From Oscheius dolichura (Eukaryota > Nematoda > Chromadorea > Rhabditida > Rhabditidae), in contig OW051492.1 of NCBI GenBank assembly GCA_932521035.1, positions 8,122,001 to 8,186,000 on the forward strand: a DNA stretch of 64,000 nt. The letters are read 5' to 3'. Below, piece by piece: positions 46,121 through 56,200 of the stretch. The position numbers and the translations under genes are program-made. Below the pieces are notes generated by a model that was not told the DNA's origin, ran no database searches, and saw only the letters and a list, made by a program, of their open reading frames with translations. Numbering within the stretch: position 1 is the stretch's first letter; every line of letters starts with the position of its first letter.

Positions 46121-46492
46121 AGCAGTCAATAAAGTGTTGTAATAAAATTAGGGGATCGTATTTTTTTTCTCTTATTATTCTCAACCGCCGAGGGCTGTCC
46201 TCGTGGGTCCTTCTCTTTTCCATCCTCCGAGATTGTTCCTTTTGAAATTGCCTCAAGCCTTCCGCCTCGAGAGCAGGTGGCTCCCCGGCCTGGCGGGACA
46301 ACAGGCTGTCCTTGCCCCGGAAGGAGAATTTGTCTCGAGGGCAGTCTCCTATAAACGGCCACCGGTAGAGACCGCCAGCTGAAAAAGGGCCCCTTAATAA
46401 GCATAAGAATTACCCAAATCTCTTTGTTTCGACCTATAGATAAGAGCAGCTTAGCCACTTTCTCAATCATTGTCCATTTCCATCTTCAGAAG
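46121..46492. other. Intergenic spacer
   Basis: Polyadenylation region of the upstream gene (AATAAA at 46128) and the promoter side of the next. No gene seen. Confidence 0.35.
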
Positions 46493-47413
46493 ATGGCCGT
46501 CCTCCATCTTTTGGACGCTTCTTCTGGCTTCTTTGAATTCGGAGAAGTTGACTTGGCTATTCCTGAGGATAAGGAGAAGACCATCACCGCGGCGGAAGTC
46601 ATCTCCATGGTCAAGGATCTGATGCTGATAAACAACAACGACGGCTGGTTGGTTTGTGGAGGATGTAGCGTTGACCCTCGCTCGGCGCTGGAAGAGGAGT
46701 GTCCCAGCTGGTCTACTCAACCGCTCTGCGTTGCTTTTCCTCCTATGTAAGGCTGGCTAGCATATTTCTTCCAATGTTCTGAATTCAGGAACGGTGCTGA
46801 CGGCACTGAGCCGTTCGGCAGCCAGGAGACGGAAGCTGATTGCTCTTGCGCCAAATGCCAGGTGGAAAAGAAGATTCCTTCGTTGGAAAGGAAGAACCGC
46901 AACCTGGAATCCTCTATCCAGTCGAACTTTGACAAGGCTGTCCGCTTCATGCGTGACTGGTGTGGAAGATGCCATAAGCAGGAGAAGGAGACGACTGCCC
47001 TGGCGCAGGAGAATGCCAATCTCCAGCAGGCTCTCGAGGACTCTCAGCACTCTCTCCAACAGGCACAGGACGCTCTCCAGAAGTCCCAGAAATCCGACAA
47101 TCTATGAAATATTCTGGTTCAGTCGTTGGAGAAGGAGACGCTGGACAGGATCATCCTCGAGGCTATCCAGAACCAGGAGAGGAGGAAGGAGGCGAGCATC
47201 GTGAAGAGGGACTACTACCTGGCAGAGGTCATCAAGTACAACATGTTGATCAAGGATCTCGACGGGGAGATCGCTCTGCTGACTATTCTGATGGCCGAAG
47301 AGGAGGAGAAGAAGAAGAAGGCGGAGGAGGACGAGAATGAGGACTAGGGGGACCAGAAGGAGGACGAGAAGGAGGCTGCCATGGGGCACAGTGATCAGGA
47401 GACGGACGCCTAA
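46493..47413 (+). CDS. Coiled-coil protein with two in-frame stops
   Basis: Exon 46493-46746 (MAVLHLLDASSGFFEFGEVD, a Cys-rich VCGGCSVDP segment) joins at 46789 to a coiled coil (KKIPSLERKNRNLESSIQSN; QALEDSQHSLQQAQDALQKS). The frame reaches TGA at 47105-47107, yet continues without shift as a clear coiled coil (VQSLEKETLDRIILEAIQNQ; LIKDLDGEIALLTIL; an acidic/Lys tail) to a TAG at 47345, and further to a TAA at 47411 beside AATAAA. No GT-AG intron removes the TGA in phase. Either a shorter 190-residue protein is made, stops are read through, or this is a recent pseudogene. Confidence 0.5.
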
Positions 47414-48570
47414 TAAATATGGATCCCTGATTTGTGTCTTTTATTTGATTTTTCTCGTTGTCGTTACCTTCTTTCTCTGTTTGGACGGATTCCGGTCAGA
47501 TCCCTTCCAATACGACACACAGACGAGATGACAAGAAGATGATCAGAGGACTTACTACCCAGTACCCCTACCCCTTCTTGCCCAAGACCGGACTCGAAGT
47601 AATGGTGGTTCAATGGAAGAGGAAAATGATTTATTAGTATAAAACCTCAAATAGTTGCCCGTAGGTCTTTATGGGAGCGCTGCACCGCTCCCGGCCCGTG
47701 ATCATGGTCGAGTGTGCCGAAGCGCTGGGGGCGGGGCGCCGGTTGAGGGGATCAAGGGGAAAGATAGTATTCTGATGATAGTCAGAACATTCTCCAAAAA
47801 TGACAATCAACCGCCCTCTATGGGGAAATGAACAGGTCGAAGTCGACTTGCCCACAGTAATCTGACGGCTCATCTGAAGCAAACTGAAGGACTACAGTAG
47901 CCAGAAAGGCCAGATCTACCGACGACTTTGGTATTCTGATGGGTACAGCCCGCTTTTTTATTTGAAATCCCTCCCCAGGGGGTGTATTTCCCTATTTCCG
48001 ATTGGAAAATTACTCTTTTCCCAATAAATCGACGTTTTCCTAGTTAATTTACCTTGAAACCTACTGAATTTCCATGTTTTTCGAACCAAATAGCCGCTAA
48101 TTTGCCTGCAAATGGCGTTTCCCAGCGCGTTTCTCTCCGTCCAGCCGGCTGCCTGCCCCTACCTGGGGATGGTTGTGCGGTCTCGCGGCGAAAGGCGATT
48201 ATTTGCACAGGTGGTCGATATCTCCGCCGTCCGGTGCACAGATGAAAAAGCGGCGCAGATATGTATAATCTTTTGTTTTTCTCGCTGTATTTGTCGTTGT
48301 AATTTGAGAAGTTTTGTCGCTTTTTGACAAGAAAACTGGAAATTACAGAACTTTGTCGCTTTTCCTCCAATTTCGACGGTTTTCTTCCGGCGACGTGTCC
48401 ATTCCACGTCGATTTCACGTGTTTCTGACCGAAAAACTTCCGCTTTTCCAGTTTTTCCACCTCGCGAGCTGTCCTTTCTCTATTTTTTCTCTTCTTGATA
48501 ACAACTTCCATGACTCACTGCTCCGTTTTCAGATCTTTCGTCTTTGGAGGGCCACGTATGCCCAATTGCC
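47414..48570. other. Intergenic, no gene seen
   Basis: Several overlapping frames on both strands with no splice support. It presumably includes the AP-1 mu promoter. Confidence 0.35.
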
Positions 48571-51500
48571 ATGTCTACATCGGCCATTTTTATTCTTGAT
48601 CTCAAGGGAAATGTTAGTTTTTTATATTATTTCACTTCTTTTCAAAGTTATCTAGGTAGAATCATTTGGAACCTTTAGAAATGAGAAAAAAATGGGAAAA
48701 TTTGGCAGAAAACGCGATTTTAGGCGGCCGGTCGCGATATTACTAATTCAAACAAGTTTTTGGCGGGGTTATGATATTTTTTGGTTATTTTAAAAACAGG
48801 AGGCGATTAGAAATAACCGGAACATCAAAGCGGTGCTAAATCTGAGCTATGGAGCTTGTAAACGCCGTGCAAAGCGGCCCAATCTACCTAAAACTCAAGC
48901 CATCGCTCCTCCGAAGGGGACGCGGGCTCCTGCCAAGAATTTAACCAATTTTCTTCCGTTAAATAATTTATTTTACAGATAATTGTCTCAAGAAACTATC
49001 GAGGCGATCTCGAAACATCATGCATCGAGAAATTTATGCCACTGCTGGTCGACAGCGAGGACGAGGGCCGTCCCTCCCCGGTCCTTCAGTCCGGCGACAC
49101 CAGCTTCACCTACATCAAGCACCGTAATCTCTTTCGTATGGTTTATTAGCTTTTTGGGTCTTACGACGATTTCAGTGGTGAGTGTCTCGAAGAGGAATCA
49201 CAACGTCGGATTGGTCCTGGCCTACATGTACAAGATGGTCGAGGTCTTTTGTGAATATTTCAAAGATTTGGAGGAGGAATCTGTCCGCGATAATTTCGTC
49301 ATCATTTTTGAACTCTTCGATGAGATGATGGACTATGGCTTTCCGCAGACGACCGAAAGCAAAATTCTTCAAGAGTACGTTGATTTCTGTTGATTTGAGA
49401 CAGGCCACCAGCGGGATAGGCCATTTTCCCGGGAACGGAGCCAAAATAGCCGGCTGGAGAACTTTGTCGTTGGATCTGGGACAGTATCCCCATTGGAAAG
49501 TGATAAATTCTAGTCAATCCTATCGATTTTTGAGCAAAATTGGACGCATAGAGCGGCTGACTCTTTCCCAATCGCTTGAACCCCCCGTGATTTCGATATC
49601 TGAGGTTCCCCATCCGGGAAAACGACTGGCGTAGGGTTTGGACAGGATCGCCACTGGGAAAGAGCAATAAACAGTCTCCTGGACCAGGAAAAGGACTTCG
49701 GGACCTCCCCGAAGCGCTGGGCACTTGGCAGACGGCGGAAGTGGCCCTGTTCTCGTCATTTGGATTCCGGGAGACGGGGACATTGGGGTTGAGAGTCTTC
49801 TAGTAAGATAACACGGACTGTTTGCCGGTAGAATTTCCTAAAAAGGAGCCGGTTTGCCCACTGGGTTTCAAGAATGGTCTAATGCCCGCAGCCCAACAGA
49901 ATTAGTCGCTAAAACCGCCCTGAAACCGGGTAGATTGACCAGGAAAATGAGCTGAATTGAACTAAACTCCCTTGTTTTCAGATACATAACCCAAGAAGGA
50001 CACCGCCTGGAGATAGCGCCTCGTCCGCCGATGGCCGTGACAAATGCCGTCAGTTGGCGATCAGAAGGCATCCGCTACCGGAAGAATGAGGTCTTTCTGG
50101 ATGTGATTGAGAGTGTCAACATGCTGGTGAGTCTCCTCCTCTTCTCTCTTGTCCTCCCCGTTTTGCCTGTTCTCGGCCATATTGTGTCTATTGTTGACGG
50201 CGTGATCATGCAGTGTGTTGTGCCGTGTGAGGTCTTTCCATTTCTAGGCCAATGCTCAAGGAACTGTCTTGCGTAGTGAAATTGTCGGCTCCATTCGAAT
50301 GCGCGTTGTGCTTAGTGGAATGCCGGAACTTCGTCTCGGACTCAACGACAAGGTCATCTTTCAACAATCCGCTGCTGCAAGTGAGGACCATTTCTTATGC
50401 TTTGTTCTTTTTCGTTTGCTTACTCTCTAACAGGCTTCTGTAGCTTTTTCTAATCCCTTGGTGTAAAAAGGAACAGGAGGAAATGGGGCAGACCACTGGC
50501 CCAAGAGGAGCAAGGGCAGCTTCTTGTCCCTGTAGCCGGCCCCTGTCCTCCAATGGGGCACATGAAAGAAAAAACGCATTTAGCTGGCTTCCAGAGGGCG
50601 TTGAGAGTCTTTTTGGTGTGGAACAAAACTCCAGGAAAGCCAGTCGGGTGCCTGATTCACCCCGGGAGCTCCGCCATGGGTACCACTGGGTCTGGTAACT
50701 GTCTAGAGACAAATGGAGGGAGAATACCGCCTTTTTAAGGGAATACTGCTAAAAATAAGATGTGGAATAGGAAGAGTAACCTTTATAATGGCAGAAAAAT
50801 GGTTCTATTTGGCGGTTGGGTTGCATTTTTTTTTGTCTGCCAGGTGATGCGCGACAGCGGGGGTTGTCTGCCCCGAACCAAAGCGTCTAGATCCGATTTG
50901 ACCCTTTTTTTGTGGGAGTTTTGCCCATTTCACCGTCTTTCTCTTGTGAAAATGAATTTCAGGGGCGTTTCAAGGTGTTTTTGGAGCTATTTTGGAGTCC
51001 AGGTCGCTCCTGAGCCGATGTCTCGACCCCCCGTTCCTCCTGTTCCTCCCCTTATAACTAACAACACTTGCACATCACAACTAATAGTCAAAACAAAGCT
51101 ACCCGTCCTCCCTTCTCTTCCTCTGTTCATCCCTCCTAATCGCAACCATTCCAGCTTCAGGAAGTCGTGGTGGTAAAGGCGTCGAGCTCGAAGACGTCAA
51201 ATTTCATCAATGTGTCCGTCTCTCTCGTTTCGAATCCGAGCGCACGATCTCCTTTATCCCGCCAGATGGAGAATTTGAACTGATGAGCTATCGTCTAACT
51301 ACACAGGTTTGTTTTATTGGTTTTAAAGGTCTAATTCTATATTTTTTCTAGGTAAAACCATTGATATGGGTTGAAGCGAGCGTGGAGAAGCACGAGAACT
51401 CCCGAGTGGAGTATATGATCAAGGCAAAGTCCCAATTCAAGCGACAGTCCATTGCCAACCACGTCGAGGTCATTATTCCTGTGCCGTCGGATGCCTACTC

Positions 51501-52712
51501 TCCAAAGTTTAAATCTGTCAGTTCTTCTTCTTTTCCTTTTCGAATTGTATGAGTCCCGAGTGGAAAGCCTGATTGGGAGTGAAAGCGATGCGTCGCCGCG
51601 TCTCCCGCGTCCTCCTTCAAAAATTATCGCCATTTCAGTCCGTCGGCTCGGTGAAATATGCTCCGGAGATTCAAGCCTTCGTCTGGACAATTCGCAGCTT
51701 CCCCGGTGGACGTGAATATCTGATGCGGGCCCACTTCCAGTTGCCGTCGATTAGCAGCGAAGAAATTGATGGAAAGCCGCCGATTCAAGTCAAATTTGAA
51801 ATTCCCTACTACACTACCAGTGGACTACAGGTTGGCGCTTCTTTTCTATTTGTTTTCTTATTTAAAAAAAAGGAGATGCAGCTACCTGAGGATAGAGTCA
51901 AGTGAATGGCTTTAGCCTGATGGTTGGCCTTGAAAAAGGCTACGCTGCTAGAGTAAACGGAAGGATGCGTGTACCATTGGCTGTCTAGAGGCCAACGGTT
52001 CCTAATACCCCTTCGACAATTGTTCCATTTCTAAATAACGGGGTTTCCAAAGGGTTTGGCTCCAAATTGAGGGCAGTACTGCTCGCGGTTCCAAGATTCA
52101 GCCAAGTAGGAATGGGAAGCGCTTTTACCCAGGGTAATTACGCGCCCCTGCCGTTGGGCGCCTCGACTATTCCCCCCGTTTTACAGTTGGCTATGCAAAG
52201 CAGGGCTATGCAAAGCATTTTAGTCTCAAAAATCAGGTTGCTGTAATTCGAAAGGGCATAAATTTCTGATTGGTGGCTTCCATTTGGCTTGGAAGATTAT
52301 ACGACGACTAAAATTCCCCCCTCCACCGGCGAGGACTGGCCGCGGCGGACGAATGGGATGGATTTTTGCACAAACCGCTTCAAATATTATACTTTCCCGG
52401 TACAAAATTGTGGAGGCAGCTGAAGTGAACTCTACTTTGTGATTGTGATCTCTTCTGGCTACTGGGAATCCACCTGGGTGAATCTTGGAACAGGAGGACA
52501 AGCTCCTGAAAGGGGGAAACTCGGAATTTGACCAATTTTTAATCGTAAAGACTATAAATTTGGGGGAAATATCTTCTTTTCAAAGACTTTCTAATGATTT
52601 TTCTCATTTTCAGGTGCGATATCTGAAGATCATAGAGAAGAGCGGCTACCAGGCGCTGCCATGGGTTCGCTACGTGACCCAGAATGGTGACTACCAGCTT
52701 CGCATGTCCTGA
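48571..52712 (+). CDS. AP-1 clathrin adaptor complex, medium (mu) subunit
   Basis: Nine exons (48571-48612, 48979-49135, 49176-49374, 49982-50126, 50248-50380, 51155-51306, 51352-51516, 51639-51830, 52614-52712) give 427 residues collinear with AP-1 mu. The N-terminal longin-like domain (MSTSAIFILDLKGN, SRNYRGD, EYFKDLEEESVRDNFVIIFE) is followed by the mu homology domain (AVTNAVSWRSEGIRYRKNEV, FLDVIESVN, VKFHQCVRLSRFE, TISFIPPDGEFELMSYRL, YMIKAKSQFKRQSIANHVE, SFPGGREYLMRAHFQLPS, EKSGYQALPWVRYVTQNGDY). It binds YxxPhi sorting signals on cargo at the trans-Golgi and endosomes. Sequence details favour AP-1 (UNC-101/APM-1 type) over AP-2. Introns 50381-51154 and 51831-52613 are long and hold no recognised gene. 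Confidence 0.95.
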
Positions 52713-53261
52713 GCCTTTCTTTCCGACTCCTAGCTGTCCATGTCTGTGTGCAATGTTTCCTAGTTGTTTTATATACAGTTTTATATAATAGAGAGAGAGA
52801 GAGAGAAAGATATTTATTTATTCCCCCTGCTTATTATCCACATCACCGCCGTCCTCTGGGTTATTCCATTTCACTTGGCCTCTCTTCGACCCCCTGCCAC
52901 CCCCTCCCCGTTCTTGTTGTTTTTTTTTCTTGTTGGCCTTTTCTGCTGTGAACTTCTGTTGCTAGTCTTCCTCGTTTTCCCCTGCTCTCTGTGATTTTTT
53001 CTACTTCTATCTGGGATATATGGATCGTGATATTCGGAGGAATCTTCATCCTCCCCCTTGTGATATTTCAAAATGCCTTAAAATATGAATTTTATATCGA
53101 GATAAAGAACAATAAAATGTACTTATTTTGACACCAAAGGGAGCAGAGTCATATATCAAACCGGGAGGGGGATGTGTTTGATTAGAGAGGGCATGTTTTC
53201 GCCTCCTCCCCGGTCGCCTATCGTCTTAGAGAGGAGACGAGCCCCTTCTGCCAGACGGAGG
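52713..53261. other. AP-1 mu 3' region and spacer
   Basis: A short (GA)n run at 52790-52809 lies in the 3' UTR; AATAAA occurs at about 53111. No gene seen. Confidence 0.4.
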
Positions 53262-56200
53262 ATGACTGGCCGGCTAGTATTCTTCTACTTCCTGGTATTG
53301 CTATGTACTTCTGGAGTAAATGGACAAGATGTCGGAACCATGGGACAGGATCTTTACGAGTTCTTGAAGAAAATCATCGAGACACTGACCACGACCAACT
53401 GGGGAAGTGAGTGTTTCCGTTGTTTGTACTTCTATCTATCGATAATGTCGGTAACCAAATATAAATAGAGAGAATGCAGAACAAGAAAGGGGTTGCTGAG
53501 TTTGATGGCCCGGCTCGGCCTTTTTGATCCCTACTAGGCCCTAACACTCCCAGCAAATGTTTATTTATCCTCTTCAATAAGAGCCGGGATACGGTTCAGT
53601 TGAAAGTTATTCGCATCTGAAGGATAAATCCATTTTTAGAGAAATTAGATGACCTTCTCTCCAAAGCAGCCGAGCACAATATAACGGAAGAGTGTATCAG
53701 CGACTTACGGTACATCAAGAACATCATAATGGATAATGACAACCTGCACGGGAAGAGTCGCCTAAACGAGAGCAAGGCTGTCCTCCAGAGTAGGTCTCTA
53801 GTCTCCTTTGAAACCCAGGAATTAGTGATCGACGCCTCCGCCAAGATACCCGCCGGTGTGATGAGAGGGAAGATCATCTGGACTGGATTGCCTAATGAAT
53901 GCTTCGGAATCTCAAAATTGGTCCGGAATAGGCAAAGAGACTTCCGAGGAGCTTACTGTAGGGCCAACATTGAGGTTCCCGGCTAGTGGGTTAATTTTAT
54001 ACTGTAAAATGAAGGAGGGATTTTAGTGGCTGTGCAGAGACGGTCCATCAGGAGCTGTTCGAGAGCCCGATGCTCGCCTATGATGTCTGTGTCCCGAATT
54101 CGTGTCGACACGACGTGGAGAGGATACTGAACCAATGTGAGTACGACTAGAAGATACTGGGGAGTCTCGACAAAAGGGGCAGTACACTATTGGCCAGTGG
54201 CTAGAAGGGGGACAGCCTCAACAGCGGAGATACTGCGCCATCCAGAGGCGACACCACCCGTAGAGTCTTGGCAGCTGCTTCTATAGACCAACAACGAGAA
54301 ATCAGTAGCGTTGGTTTAATTACCCAAGTTTGAGGTAGAGAATACCTTCCGACCCTAGGAAAACTAGAGGTTGAGAGACAAATTTTGGAACAGCCTTCCC
54401 AGTGAGGAAGGCAACGAGACGGGGACTAGTTGGTAGGGATAACAGGCAGCTCATCAATCTCTTTTCCTTCTAGCGTAAAAATGTTTATTTGCCCTTTACA
54501 ACGTAACAAATACCATTTTTACACACTATACGGTCTTTATAATCACCAGAAGGAGGAGAAGGAAACGCATTTTGGCGGAAAGTGAAGGAAGAAGAGGAGA
54601 AGGCGGCTTATATGGAACAAGGATGGGCAGGGTGGGTCCCCACCACCGTGGAAGACTCCTAGAATTTTGGAGTTTCACTGCGTGTTTTTTTCTTTTGGAA
54701 GGCAGCAAACGGGGGGCGGGGGATTACCGTATTTACGGAACGGTACTTTTAGATTCCGGAAGGGGCATAATTCCCTTTGCCGATATTGTATGAGGAAAGG
54801 GAAGACGTACCTATTTTCAGCAATAAAATTCACCAAAGTCTGTAATGTCAAGTGTATGGAAGAAGAGACCCGTCTGACTACCGGCAGCTACATTACCATG
54901 TCTGCGTCTCCCCCTCCCTTTCCTCAATTTCGCCCCTTTCAGAACAATTCTCATCACCATAGCCGTGATCACTGCCCTCGGGACAATTGTCGACTACTAC
55001 GTGGTCAAGGAGAACCCCGGAGGGAAGGCCGTCAAAATGAGTAGGCTCTCCTCTATCCTCCAATTCAATGGTTCAGATTATTGGCTGGAATGCGCCGTCT
55101 GTTTCTCTCTCTATTCCAATGTTCCCAGAGTTTTTGACATCACTAAAAAGCCCGGTCAAATCCATATGCTGAATGGAGTTCGATTTTTTACAATTTGTTG
55201 GGTCATCGCCGGGCATATGATTGTTTTGATGCTCTTGACTGCAGGTAAGGGACAGTGATAGGGTCCTTAACATCCTGGAGGGTCCCAGCACGGGGTATGG
55301 GCACCTTTACGGTCATAGAAACGTAGAAGACCCTGTCCGCTTCCAGACAACCCATTCGATATAATGGACATGGTCCCGAGCTTGTCGTCCCAGTGGCTGA
55401 TCAATGCCTATTTCGCCGTGGACACGTTCTTCTTTATCTCCGGCTTCCTGACCGGGTTTCTCTTCTTCAAACAAATTAAAAATCACCGGAGCCATGCATT
55501 TTCTCTTGGAGGATGGGTCATGTACTATGTTCATCGGATATTGCGGTACTGGATGAGGGGGATTGAAAGATAGAGCAGAGATTTATAGACTATCCCCCGC
55601 TTATTATATGGTTATCGCCTTCCACACTTGGATAACGCCGGAATTGATGAGGAGGAGCATCACAGCGGTCAGTTTTGGGCTATTAGCTGCTGATGACGGG
55701 GGAGAACAGCCATCCCAGGTTAAAAGGCGAGAGCCAGCGGCTTGTGACCATCCTCCCCCACACGGCCATCCCCCTGGTTCCAATTGTCCTTTTTTTAATC
55801 CTCCAGTAAAAGAAGCCGTTTCAGTTCAACTACTACCCGATGGACACGTGTGCCACCACCTGGTGGGCCAACTTCCTCTACATCACCAATTACTACCATT
55901 TGGAGAATCAGTGTTACGTCTCGTCGTGGTATCTCTCCACCGACTTCCAAATATTCGCCATGGCTCCCATCGTCCTCATCTGCTTCGCCTGGAACAAGAG
56001 AGCCGGCTATGCCTTCTCCCTGTTCCTGTTGCTTGTCTCCTTCGTCGTCCACGTGGTCATCATCATCCATTTCCACTTCCCCCCGTCGGATATCATCCAA
56101 GCTGTGGTGCCATCCGACCCGGAAATGACTGTATCTTTTGAGTAAGTTAGGTAGAGGAAGGAGACAAGAGAGAGGTTCAGGAAATACACACTGTTGATCT

